Part shown: positions 40,970 through 49,311 of the stretch, in pieces
Layout: every line of letters starts with the position of its first letter
How positions within the stretch are numbered: position 1 is the first letter of the stretch
NCBI GenBank assembly: GCA_036522815.1
Contig: DATDFC010000054.1
Coordinates: forward strand, 1 to 60,589
Reading direction: 5' to 3'
DNA from: AG41 sp036522815
GTDB lineage: Bacteria > Gemmatimonadota > Gemmatimonadetes > Gemmatimonadales > GWC2-71-9
DNA: 60,589 nt
The notes under the pieces: model-generated
Database searches by the model: none
Told to the model about the DNA's origin: nothing
The model's input: the letters and a program-made list of their open reading frames with translations, nothing else
Position numbers and translations under genes: made by a program

Positions 40970-41217
40970 CCGGCGCCCGCCCGAGTCCCCGATTCACGGG
41001 AGAACTGCCACACGCGGTCGCGGCTCTCGGCGATGACCGACTCTCCGTCCGGTCCCACGCCGACGAGCCGATACGCGGCGGATTCCTTCCCGTCACGTAG
41101 CACTTCGATGGTGTCCGGCTCGCCTGCCCCTTCCGCGAACGCGAGCCAGGCCTTCACGGCGGGGTGCCAGGCGAGCCGCCCCCACAATACGCCATGCGAT
41201 TGTTTCAGATCGCTCAT
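40966..41217 (-). CDS. Truncated kinase N-lobe protein
   Basis: An 83-aa protein matching only the first 70 residues of the kinase at 55886-56926: VLWGRLAWHPAVKAWLAFAE, then a pair of acidic/hydrophobic strands and AAYRLVGVGPDGESVIAESRD. The frame then ends within 15 residues. The related stretch also begins the kinase part of the ABC fusion (HPAVRAWCQL...VYRLVGAGRGGSPVIAK). The ATP-binding Lys is not retained, reading VIAES. GGAGG lies five bases before ATG. It is first in its operon, behind a sigma54-like promoter, so it is expressed despite truncation and may be a carrier-binding or partner module rather than debris. Confidence 0.7.
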   Translation of the reverse strand: MSDLKQSHGVLWGRLAWHPAVKAWLAFAEGAGEPDTIEVLRDGKESAAYRLVGVGPDGESVIAESRDRVWQFSRESGTRAGAG

Positions 41218-41284
41218 GGCGCCTCCCTCCAGGCGAATGAGTTATCCGTCGAGTGACGGCTGGCAGACCTTCGCGCCCCGCCGG

Positions 41285-41299
41285 GCAATCGGCGTGCCG
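41285..41299 (-). promoter_or_regulatory. Sigma54-like promoter of the kinase operon starting at 41217
   Basis: On the minus strand CGGCACG-CCGA-TTGC has the invariant GG and GC at the correct spacing; only the first T of TGGCAC differs. Transcription should start near 41273, leaving a 56-base leader. This lies in the 293-base gap between 41217 and 41511. Confidence 0.6.
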
Positions 41300-41467
41300 T
41301 ACATGCCACAGGGGGCGCCACACGGTGCATGATCGCGCAGTCACGCAAGTGCCTGCGGCGCAACGCCGTGACGGTGTAGGGATTGTGCGTGCGGCGGTGC
41401 CGCGTTACCGCAGCGTTACGCGATGAACGGCGTGTGGAACGGGCGCCGCTGCGCCGCGGCGGCGGCT

Positions 41468-41487
41468 CGCGTGACCTACATCACGCG
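41468..41487. promoter_or_regulatory. Palindromic activator site upstream of the kinase operon
   Basis: CGCGTGA-CCTACA-TCACGCG is a perfect palindrome with 7-bp arms, centred about 204 bp upstream of the predicted sigma54 start. It shares the GTGA-N6-TCAC core with sites at 55809 and 57243. Confidence 0.6.
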
Positions 41488-41510
41488 GCGGGACGAGGGG
41501 AAGAGAACGT

Positions 41511-44171
41511 CTAGCGGCTCAGCCAGAAGTTCAGCTTCACGAGGAACACGTTCTTCGGCCGGTCGAGCAGCAGCTCGCGGCCGAAGTCCCGCGCCACATC
41601 GAAGCTCGTGTCGTACTGGAAAAAGTTGGACCGGCTGTGCGTCCACGCGAAGAAGATGGTCGACCCGGGGCGATACTCCCAGCGCCAAACCGCCTTGACG
41701 CTCAGCGAACGCGTCCGGAAGTCGGGATTGTTGATGGTGAACGGCGCCACAGGTCCCGATCCATCGGGGTCGATCGTGTATGTGTTCCCGCTCTTCACGA
41801 TGGTCGAGCCGTTTTCCCCGTACGTGTTGAAGGCAAAGGTCCGGGGCGCCTGCAACTCCTTGAAGCCGCGATAGGCACCCGTGAACGTGAACGGCTGCGC
41901 GTACAGCTGGAAGCTCAGCGCCGGCGAGAACGTGGCGTTGAAATGCAGCGTCGCGCTCACCTGGTGCTCGATCAGCTCGGCGAATACGTAGCGCGCGCCG
42001 AACGTGGCGGCTGTTGAGTCGCTCACCCTCTGCACCCTCTGGACGTACTGGGCGGGGAATCGTCCCGTGACGTATTCGGGAGCGAGGCTCAGGGACACGG
42101 CCGAGCTGGGCCGCAGCGTCAGCTTCGGGACCAGCACCTCCAACGACCAGCCACCCGCGGTATCGCGCGACAGCGCCGCGAAGACATAGGCGCTTGCCAT
42201 CTTCCGGTCGTCGGTGTAGGCGTCGGCAGTCAGGTGCCAGGAGGGCGGGGTGCGCGCGAGCGGGCCGCCGCGCGTGAGCCGGTCGTCGATCGCGCCTCCC
42301 GCGTAGCTCGCGGTCAGCTCCGCGATCCAGAAGTTCCGGAACTGCCCAAACGCGTACGTGCCGATTTTCTGCTGAATCAGATTACCGTCGTAGTTCCAGC
42401 CACGACCGAGCGACAGGTCGACCAGGGCCTGTTGGAACACCTTGCCCGGATGGCTCCAGCGCCGCCGCAGCGCGGCAGCCGTGGAGATGCGGTCGACGCG
42501 CTCCTGGAAGCCGAGGTCGTTCACCTCGAAGCCGGGGGAGACGAATTCGCCGCCGAGGCTCCAGGTCCAGGCGCCGCCCACGCGGTTGAGGAACGCATCG
42601 CCGGTGATCCCGGTGAGCGACGTGCGGAGCGAGTCGTAGTGGAAGCTCTGCGCGTCCGGTCGCCTGTAGTAGCGGGCCGACGACTGCTGGGCCTGCTGCA
42701 GCGCGAGCGGGCTGCCCCGGATGTAGGAACCTCCCAGGCTCGCGGCCAGCGTGTACGTCTTGTGGCCCCAGCGATGGAACAGGTCCACGCCTCCGGCATA
42801 GGCGGCGCTGCCGAGCATGTCGAGCGCCGGCGTGTCGAGATCGCGGTTCACGGCCGTGCCGACGAAGCCGATGGTCGTATTGCCTCCGCGCAGATCGCGC
42901 TTCAACCGGGCGACGAAGTAGTTGGTGAGTGGCGCGACCTCGTCGCGCTGGCGCAAGGCGGGCGCGGAGTCGAAGGCCGAAGTGGCCCATTCGCGCGCGG
43001 TGACCGCGTCCAGCACGCCGATCGACCAGCCGTTGGCCCGTCGTCCGGAGAGCTTCGCCGCGCCCAGGATGGTGCTGTTCGACGGCATGTCGACGTAGTC
43101 GCCGGGGGCGTCGCCCTGCGGCGGCTCGCCGATGCGCCGCGAGTAGAAGAACTGCGGTCGATCGCTCAGTTTGGCCAGCCCGCCGCCGTTGCCGGCGAAC
43201 CCGAAGATGTTGCCTCCCTCGACGAAGAACGGCCGCTTCTCCTCGAGCTCCACCTCGAATTGCGTGAGGTTGACGATGGCGGGATCGAGGTCCACTTGCC
43301 CGAAATCCGGATTGACCGTCGCATCGAGCGTGAGGTTGGAGCTCACGCCGTACTTGAGGTCCGTGCCGACGCCTCCCAAGTACGAGCTGCCGCGGTCGAA
43401 CGGATTGTTCGGCGACTTGGGCGTGTCGTACTGGCTGTGCGCGACGACGTAGGGGAGGAGTGCCACGTGCCTCGGCGTCGGCAGGTCCTGGAGCCCCGCG
43501 AGGTCGGCGAACCGTGAGGCGACGCCGCTCTCGGTCTTGCGCACGAGCGGAAACATGTCGAGCTCGTTCTTGCGCTGGATCCAGCGCTCGAAGCGCACGC
43601 CCCACACCTGCTGCGGCGCCCCCGAGAACCGCAGCTGCGAGAGCGGAATCCGCATCTCCACGGTCCAGCCCTGCGAGTCGACCGCGGTTGCCGCCTCCCA
43701 CACCGCGTCCCATAAGTCGTCCGAGTAGCCGCCATCGTCTCCCAGCAGGGCATCCCGCTTCGCGCCGGCGGCGTTGACGATGAATTCGAAGGCGGTGCGG
43801 CGGTCGTGGTAGCTGTCGAGCAACACCCGGAACTCGTCGCTGTGCGTGTTCACGTCGCGCCGCCCCAGTCGCGCGATGATCTGCCGCGGCGCGGAGTCGA
43901 ACAGGCGCGCACCGACGTACAGCGCATCGGCGTCGTACAGGATCCGCACCTCCGCGCGCTCGGTGGCGGGTGCGCCCTCCAAGGGGTCGCGCTGCAGCAG
44001 TCCGCCGACCGGGGTCGCGAGGGCCCAGGCGGCATCGTCCAGGCGTCCGTCGAGCACGGGTTTCGCCGCGGGTGCGACCCGCGCGGCGGTGACGGCCACC
44101 GGGACGTCCGGGACGCGGGCCTGGTCGACAGACCCTGATTGCAGCAGCAAGAGCGGAATGATCGGAATCAC
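41511..44171 (-). CDS. DUF5916/CBM9-like outer-membrane protein
   Basis: An 886-aa exported protein starting at GTG 44171, which overlaps the preceding glycosyltransferase stop (GTGA). After a short hydrophobic leader (MIPIIPLLLLQSG), residues 40-220 resemble a family-9 carbohydrate-binding sandwich (AKPVLDGRLDDAAWALATP, VRILYDADALYVGARLFD), followed by a DUF5916 barrel of alternating aromatic strands ending FLVKLNFWLSR. DUF5916 proteins are presumed outer-membrane proteins. Coupling to glycan-modifying genes suggests a surface receptor, anchor or export channel for the glycan. It is the last gene of the eight-gene operon. Confidence 0.85.
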   Translation of the reverse strand: MIPIIPLLLLQSGSVDQARVPDVPVAVTAARVAPAAKPVLDGRLDDAAWALATPVGGLLQRDPLEGAPATERAEVRILYDADALYVGARLFDSAPRQIIARLGRRDVNTHSDEFRVLLDSYHDRRTAFEFIVNAAGAKRDALLGDDGGYSDDLWDAVWEAATAVDSQGWTVEMRIPLSQLRFSGAPQQVWGVRFERWIQRKNELDMFPLVRKTESGVASRFADLAGLQDLPTPRHVALLPYVVAHSQYDTPKSPNNPFDRGSSYLGGVGTDLKYGVSSNLTLDATVNPDFGQVDLDPAIVNLTQFEVELEEKRPFFVEGGNIFGFAGNGGGLAKLSDRPQFFYSRRIGEPPQGDAPGDYVDMPSNSTILGAAKLSGRRANGWSIGVLDAVTAREWATSAFDSAPALRQRDEVAPLTNYFVARLKRDLRGGNTTIGFVGTAVNRDLDTPALDMLGSAAYAGGVDLFHRWGHKTYTLAASLGGSYIRGSPLALQQAQQSSARYYRRPDAQSFHYDSLRTSLTGITGDAFLNRVGGAWTWSLGGEFVSPGFEVNDLGFQERVDRISTAAALRRRWSHPGKVFQQALVDLSLGRGWNYDGNLIQQKIGTYAFGQFRNFWIAELTASYAGGAIDDRLTRGGPLARTPPSWHLTADAYTDDRKMASAYVFAALSRDTAGGWSLEVLVPKLTLRPSSAVSLSLAPEYVTGRFPAQYVQRVQRVSDSTAATFGARYVFAELIEHQVSATLHFNATFSPALSFQLYAQPFTFTGAYRGFKELQAPRTFAFNTYGENGSTIVKSGNTYTIDPDGSGPVAPFTINNPDFRTRSLSVKAVWRWEYRPGSTIFFAWTHSRSNFFQYDTSFDVARDFGRELLLDRPKNVFLVKLNFWLSR

Positions 44172-45346
44172 GGTGCCATCTCCCTCGCCATCAGCGTGGT
44201 GTTGAGCACACCTTCCAGAATGCGCTTCGAGTCGAACTGGGTCTCGGCGATGTGTCGGGCCGCGTGGCAATGGCGCCCGTAGTCGCTATTGATCGCGTCC
44301 AGGGCGCGAGCGGCCTCGTCGACCGACGAAAAGCGGAACATGCCCTCCCCGTTGGGGAGGGAGGAGCTCGGACCCGTGTCCTGGACCACGACCGGCTTGC
44401 CGCTGGCCAGGTAGCACACGGTGCGGTCGCTCACCCAGGCGTTCTGGAACGTCATACACGACGCCTTGGCGCAGCTGAACTCGCCACGCGAGCCTTGCAC
44501 GTACGAGCGGTAGGCCTCAGGGCTCCCGGCGACATCCCGGGAGTGCCGCACCCGCCAGCCGTTCTGTGTCAGGCACGCGAGGTCTGCCGCGTCGCGCTCG
44601 TCCGTGTAGAGCGCCAGCTCCAGCGGCTGGCGCGTGTGGCGCGGCAGGCTCTCGAACTGCAGGAATGCGACGCGCTTCGTGTTCTCCCGTAGCACGGTCT
44701 TGCCGTTCTCCGTGACCTTGAGCCAGTCGGTCGTCGACCAGCTCGAGACGGTCGTGAACGCCTCGGCGTGGGGATCGTAGGTGAAGGGCCAGAGATCGAG
44801 ACACACGGGGGGCCGGATGTGGTGCCACTGCAACCCGCAGTCGGAGAAGCGGGCCGCGGGCGTCCCCACCGTTTCGCCGGTAGTCAGGTAGCAGTCGTGG
44901 GGCGCTACGCTGAGCTGACCCGTGCTGATCCAGAACTGGAGCAGGCCGGGGTCGATGTCCACGAGCGCCGTGCGCCGGGCGCAGCCGAGCAGCCGGGGGT
45001 CGATGGCGTAATGGAAATTCAACAACAGGTCCGCCTGCCGCAGCACGCGCTCCGCGTCGGACCACTCGCCGCCGACGAAGCGCAAGGCGTCGGTGCCGGC
45101 GGCCGCTCCCCGATCGCGCGCGTAGAGCAGCGCCTTTCCTTCGAGCCCGAAACGCCCGAGCCGCTCGAAGAAGGCCGAGAGCATGCGCGTCTCTGCAGCG
45201 CGATCGTCCGGGGGACGGAACTGCTCCAGCCAGTACACGTCGCAGCCGAGCCGCCGCAGCCCCTGGGCGTATTGCATGTACACCCAGAAGTGACCGCCCC
45301 CGTCGGGGAAGTTCGCGACCTTGTAGACCGAGATGACGGCGATCAT
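44168..45346 (-). CDS. Glycosyltransferase (GT-B-like), paralogue of 47090-48256
   Basis: A 392-aa cytosolic enzyme with two Rossmann-like halves. The N-terminal segment FPDGGGHFWVYMQYAQGLRRLGCDVYWLEQ is the acceptor-binding half; the C-terminal part has SRGEFSCAKASCMTFQNAWVSDR, CYLASGKPVVVQDTG and LPNGEGMFRFSSVDEAA, typical of the glycosyltransferase family 1/4-like branch that binds a nucleotide sugar. The E in the GEGMFRF segment may contact the donor. It shares this plan with 47090-48256, so the two are paralogues, possibly adding different sugars to one product. It overlaps the deacetylase gene by four bases and couples to DUF5916. Confidence 0.85.
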   Translation of the reverse strand: MIAVISVYKVANFPDGGGHFWVYMQYAQGLRRLGCDVYWLEQFRPPDDRAAETRMLSAFFERLGRFGLEGKALLYARDRGAAAGTDALRFVGGEWSDAERVLRQADLLLNFHYAIDPRLLGCARRTALVDIDPGLLQFWISTGQLSVAPHDCYLTTGETVGTPAARFSDCGLQWHHIRPPVCLDLWPFTYDPHAEAFTTVSSWSTTDWLKVTENGKTVLRENTKRVAFLQFESLPRHTRQPLELALYTDERDAADLACLTQNGWRVRHSRDVAGSPEAYRSYVQGSRGEFSCAKASCMTFQNAWVSDRTVCYLASGKPVVVQDTGPSSSLPNGEGMFRFSSVDEAARALDAINSDYGRHCHAARHIAETQFDSKRILEGVLNTTLMAREMAP

Positions 45347-46011
45347 GCTGCGGCCTCCAGCAGGCTGCGGAACCCGACCAGCCGAATGCCCCGCTCGGCC
45401 AGCGCCTGCCGCGCGCGCGGATCGCACAGGGTGCGCAGCTCGGCTTCGCGCTCCTTGGCGTAGCTCGAGACGAGTCCCTCGTCCACGTAGCCGGCATGAC
45501 AGGTCAGCTCGGTCACGCCCGGACCCAGCTCGCCGTCCAAGAGGCGCAGCAGGCCGTCGACACTGATCTGCTCCAGATGGGTCTCGCCGCCCCACTGGCC
45601 GTAGAACTTCGAGAGATGGCGCACAGGGGAGTACCCGCGCACCGGGACCCCAATGCGCTCGGCCCACACGCGCACGTAGGGCAAGACGCGCGGGTGGCGG
45701 TGCACGTCGTGGTGCGAGTCCACGTGCGTCGGCGACGCACCGACGAGCTCCGTGAAACGGCCGAGCTGACGCTCGAGCTCGGCGGGGACGTCCGCCGTGC
45801 CGTCAGGGTCGAGCTCCACATGCAAGCCCACGCTCAGGGCGGGACAGTCGCGACCGAGGGCGGCCGCTTCCACGCTCGCGGGGCGGTGCACCATCAGGCT
45901 CGTGCTCGTGAGGATCCCCTCGCGATGCGCCTGGACGATCCCCCGGTTCACCCCGTGGCTGATGCCGAAATCGTCGGCGGTGACGATGAGCACGGTCAGG
46001 GGCGCTGTCAT
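45343..46011 (-). CDS. ChbG/YdjC family carbohydrate deacetylase
   Basis: A 222-aa cytosolic protein. The metal site is visible in TADDFGISHGVNRGI (Asp pair), HVDSHHDVHRHP (His ligands) and CHAGY, matching the ChbG/YdjC family that removes acetyl groups from acetylated amino sugars such as chitobiose. Full-length members are about 240-290 aa; this one is at the short end. Its place between a glycosyltransferase and a kinase suggests that an acetylated sugar is deacetylated during assembly. It overlaps both neighbours by four bases. Confidence 0.88.
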   Translation of the reverse strand: MTAPLTVLIVTADDFGISHGVNRGIVQAHREGILTSTSLMVHRPASVEAAALGRDCPALSVGLHVELDPDGTADVPAELERQLGRFTELVGASPTHVDSHHDVHRHPRVLPYVRVWAERIGVPVRGYSPVRHLSKFYGQWGGETHLEQISVDGLLRLLDGELGPGVTELTCHAGYVDEGLVSSYAKEREAELRTLCDPRARQALAERGIRLVGFRSLLEAAA

Positions 46012-47078
46012 TCTGGAAGCGGCGGTCGGAGCGCCTCGAACCAGCGCTCGTAATCGATGAGCTCCGCGATTCCCCACGCGGCGCCGTCGTTGAGGGCCGC
46101 GATCGCGTCAAACAGGATGCAGTGGGCGTAGCGAGCGCTCTCCGCCGTGTGGCAGAGCAGGTTCAGCTCTTCGGTTCCCGGAAGGCACCGGCCCACGCGA
46201 TCCACGGCGTCGCGATAACGCTGCACGATCCACGGGCGCTCCGCCGCCGAGGACTGGTACAGGAAAGTGGAGAGATCGTAACTGAATGGGCCCGCGCCGA
46301 CGTGGTCCCAGTCGATCAGCCGCGCACGGGGGTTGTCGCCGGCCAGAGGCACGAAGACATTCTTGGGCCAGAGGTCGCCATGCAGGAGCGTGTCGGGTCC
46401 TGCCGCCTCCTGCATGAGGCGCACGCGCCGCGGCGCGTCCTCGCGCAGCCGCTGCAGCCGACAGAGCAACCGCTCCCGGGCTCCGGCGAACTCTGGTGGC
46501 ACCTCAAGCGGCGGGGTCGCGAGGGCCTCGAGCGCGGCGATGGCATCCCCGAGGTTCGCCGTGAAGAAGTGCACGCCATGGTCGCGAGCACGCCAGCGGA
46601 CTTCGGGCAGGAGCGGGTGTCCCGCGGCGCGCGTGTGCAGCTCGGCAATGAAATCGACCGCCGCCGCCAGACGCCGCGGCAGGCGCTGGACGGCGAGACC
46701 CTCGTCGCCGAGGTCCTCGTAGACGTGCCACACCCAACGCCCCTCTCGCTCCGCGGCGGCCGCCAGCAGCCGCGGGCAGCCGTCGCCGAGACCGATGGCG
46801 GGCAACCAGCGCTCTGCGACGAGACGGTCCGCTTCCGCGACGGTCGGCGGGTGCCGCTTCAGCACCAGCGCACGGTCGGGCGCGCTGCCGATTCGCAGGC
46901 GGTAGACCGCTTGTTTGAGTCGCTCGAGCTGCATCGTCCGCTCCGAGCCCCGTCCGACGCCGTCACCGACGATCCGCTGCAGCAGCTCGCACAGGTTCGC
47001 CCCACCGGGCTCCCGCCACTCCTCCAGCGAGCGCTCCAGCCCCTGCAGATCGACCGTACGGCTCGTCCGACTCGCCAT
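46008..47078 (-). CDS. Phosphotransferase (APH-like), intact active site; paralogue of 48253-49311
   Basis: A 356-aa kinase-fold protein. The ATP lysine appears in LVLKRH, the catalytic loop is intact, LLHGDLWPKNVFVP, and the metal Asp lies in RLIDWDHVGAGPFSYDLST. It aligns end to end with 48253-49311 (shared WLPAIGLGDGCPRLLAAAAE, WVWHVYEDL and GHPLLPEVRW). This is an authentic phosphotransferase-type active site, acting on a sugar or other small hydroxyl compound. ATG 47078 follows an 11-base gap after the upstream glycosyltransferase, one of the few non-overlapping joins in the operon. Confidence 0.88.
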   Translation of the reverse strand: MASRTSRTVDLQGLERSLEEWREPGGANLCELLQRIVGDGVGRGSERTMQLERLKQAVYRLRIGSAPDRALVLKRHPPTVAEADRLVAERWLPAIGLGDGCPRLLAAAAEREGRWVWHVYEDLGDEGLAVQRLPRRLAAAVDFIAELHTRAAGHPLLPEVRWRARDHGVHFFTANLGDAIAALEALATPPLEVPPEFAGARERLLCRLQRLREDAPRRVRLMQEAAGPDTLLHGDLWPKNVFVPLAGDNPRARLIDWDHVGAGPFSYDLSTFLYQSSAAERPWIVQRYRDAVDRVGRCLPGTEELNLLCHTAESARYAHCILFDAIAALNDGAAWGIAELIDYERWFEALRPPLPE

Positions 47079-47089
47079 CCTCGCCCCTT

Positions 47090-48256
47090 TCAATCCAGAG
47101 CCCGCTCCAGCACCCCTGCGACCACGCGGCAGCCGTCGAAGTGCTCTTCGGCGAGATCGCGCGCCAGGCGACAGTGTCGCTCGTAGTCGCCCTCGATCGC
47201 CGCCAGGGCGCGCACCGCTTCGTCCATCGACCGGAACCGGAACATCCCGGCGGCATCCGGCAGGAAGCGGCTGGGTCCCGTGTGTTGCACAACGGCGGGT
47301 TTGCCGCTGGCCAGATAGCAGATCGTGCGGTCGCTGACCCACGCATTCGCAAACTGGACGTAGCACCCCTTGACGCAGCTGAACTCTCCTCTCGAGCGCT
47401 GGATGTAGCCACGGTATTCCTCGGGCGTCGCGCTCACATCCCAGGCCTCGCGAATGCGCCAGCCCTGTGGCTCGAGACGCGCTCGCCATTCCTCGTGGTG
47501 CTCGCCCAGACACACGGCCAGCTCGAGTCTTGCGGGCGTTCGCGAGGGAAGCCCCGCGTACTCAAGGAATGCCGCCGACTTATCGTTCGAGAACGTCGTG
47601 CCGGCGAACTCGAACGTCCCGCCCCACCAGTGCGTCACGGTGGTAAACGGCGCTGCCGGGTCGGCGCGCACTACCGGCCACTCGGCGAGGAATACGGGCG
47701 GTGGCGTGTAGTGCCAGCGCAGGCCGCAGTCGGGCGAGCGGGCCGCGGGCGTGCCGACGGTCTCACCGATGGTGAAGTAGCTGTCGTGGGGCGGTACGCA
47801 GATGTCGCCTGTGGTCATCCAGACCTGGAGCACCCCGGGGTCGGTGTCGACGAAAGCGGAGCGGCGAAACCGTCCCACCACCGCCGCCGGCAGGGCGTGC
47901 GTCAGGTTCAGGAGCAGATCGGCCTCGGCCGCCGCATCCAGACTCATGCCGGCGGCCGTCAGGTCACCGGGGAGAGGTTGGCCGTTGATCGAGTAGAGCG
48001 CCAGCGCGTCGGCGAACCCGTAGCGGCCGAGGTGCGCCTTCAGGGCGGCGAGGCACTCGCGCACGTCGCGACCGCGCCAGCGACGGCGGCGCGCCACCGA
48101 GGCGTCGTCCGCGGCGTCCTCCACGCCCTCGAGCCAGATCACCCGGCAGCCGGCGGCGCGCAGGGACAGCGCCCAGTTGAGGTACACCCAGAGGTGCCCG
48201 CCTCCCTGGGGATAGCCGACGGTGTTGGCCGGTGCGAGACAGACGGTGAGGCTCAT
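47090..48256 (-). CDS. Glycosyltransferase (GT-B-like), paralogue of 44168-45346
   Basis: A 388-aa enzyme of the same plan as 44168-45346: YPQGGGHLWVYLNWALSLRAAGCRVIWLEG, DTDPGVLQVWMTTGD, TIGETVGTPAARSPDCGLRWHY, SRGEFSCVKGCYVQFANAWVSDR and CYLASGKPAVVQHTG. The catalytic half has no obvious loss. It lies next to its own kinase partner (48253-49311), mirroring the pair 44168-45346 and 46008-47078, which suggests a duplicated kinase-transferase module with a deacetylase inserted in one copy. ATG 48256 overlaps the kinase stop. Confidence 0.85.
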   Translation of the reverse strand: MSLTVCLAPANTVGYPQGGGHLWVYLNWALSLRAAGCRVIWLEGVEDAADDASVARRRRWRGRDVRECLAALKAHLGRYGFADALALYSINGQPLPGDLTAAGMSLDAAAEADLLLNLTHALPAAVVGRFRRSAFVDTDPGVLQVWMTTGDICVPPHDSYFTIGETVGTPAARSPDCGLRWHYTPPPVFLAEWPVVRADPAAPFTTVTHWWGGTFEFAGTTFSNDKSAAFLEYAGLPSRTPARLELAVCLGEHHEEWRARLEPQGWRIREAWDVSATPEEYRGYIQRSRGEFSCVKGCYVQFANAWVSDRTICYLASGKPAVVQHTGPSRFLPDAAGMFRFRSMDEAVRALAAIEGDYERHCRLARDLAEEHFDGCRVVAGVLERALD

Positions 48257-49311
48257 AGCGGCGGACGCAGGGTCTCGAACCAGTCGTCGATGTCCACCAG
48301 TCCGCTCCGGCCCCACTCGGCGCCGTCGTGCAGCAACGCCATGGCGGGCCAGATGATGCTGCTGACGCCGCGGGCCGTCTCGGCGGCGTAGAACACGGCG
48401 TTCAGCTCCCGGTCCTCCGGCAGCCGGTGGCCCGCGCGGTCGAGCGCCTCGCGATAGCGGCACACCATCCACGGCCGATCGTCGGGCGACGACCGATAGA
48501 GCAGCGTCGAAACGTCGTAGGTCGCCGGACCCACGCCCACGTGATCCCAGTCGATCAGGCGGGCGCGCGGCTGGTCGCCCGCCACCGCGACGAAGATGTT
48601 CTTGGGGCCGAGATCGCCGTGCAGCAGCGTCTCCGGCCCTCCCGTCTCCTCCATGAGACGGACCTGGCGGGGCGCCGCGTCGAGCAGCCAGTGCAGTCGC
48701 TCGAGCAGCCGGCAGCGCGCCACCGCAAACCTTGCCGGCGTGCGAACGCGAGCTAGCGCTTCGAGCACGGCAATGGCGTCGCGCAGGCTCGCGATGGACG
48801 ATGGTGCGCTGTGGTCGCGGCCGTGCCAGCGGACCTCGGGCAGCAGGGGGTGGCCCACTCCGCGGGTGTGGAGCAGGGCGATGAGGTCGATCGCCGCCTC
48901 GAGCCGGGGTCGCTCCGACCGAACGGCGAGCGCCTCGGCGCGCAGGTCCTCGTAGACATGCCACACCCAGCGCCCGTCATTCGCCGCCGCCGCCGCGAGC
49001 AGCCGTGGGCAGCAGTCGCCGAGACCGAGCGCCGGCAGCCAGCGCTCCACGACGAGGCGGTCGATGTGCGCCATGGCCGGCGTATGGCGCTTGATCACGA
49101 GCGTGAGACCGGAGGCGTCGCCGACGCGCACCCGGTAGACACCCTTTTGCAGGCGCTCGAGGCCGCTGGCGTCCGGGGAGGCCGCCGCACCGTCCAGCAG
49201 GCGCTCCAGCGCATCGCACAGCTCGGCCGCTCCGGGCTCGCGCCGCTCGGCGAGGGAGCGAGCGACTTGCTCGCGCAGAGTGTTGGTCTCGCGCACGTGA
49301 CTCGCCATCAT
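48253..49311 (-). CDS. Phosphotransferase (APH-like), intact active site; paralogue of 46008-47078
   Basis: A 352-aa kinase-fold protein with intact motifs: LVIKRH (ATP Lys), LLHGDLGPKNIFVA (catalytic Asp and Asn) and RLIDWDHVGVGPATYDVST (metal Asp). It aligns along its length with 46008-47078. Adjacent start codons ATGATG at 49311-49306 overlap the stop of the ATP-grasp gene. Each kinase stands beside one glycosyltransferase, implying that phosphorylation is paired with a glycosylation step. Confidence 0.88.
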   Translation of the reverse strand: MMASHVRETNTLREQVARSLAERREPGAAELCDALERLLDGAAASPDASGLERLQKGVYRVRVGDASGLTLVIKRHTPAMAHIDRLVVERWLPALGLGDCCPRLLAAAAANDGRWVWHVYEDLRAEALAVRSERPRLEAAIDLIALLHTRGVGHPLLPEVRWHGRDHSAPSSIASLRDAIAVLEALARVRTPARFAVARCRLLERLHWLLDAAPRQVRLMEETGGPETLLHGDLGPKNIFVAVAGDQPRARLIDWDHVGVGPATYDVSTLLYRSSPDDRPWMVCRYREALDRAGHRLPEDRELNAVFYAAETARGVSSIIWPAMALLHDGAEWGRSGLVDIDDWFETLRPPL

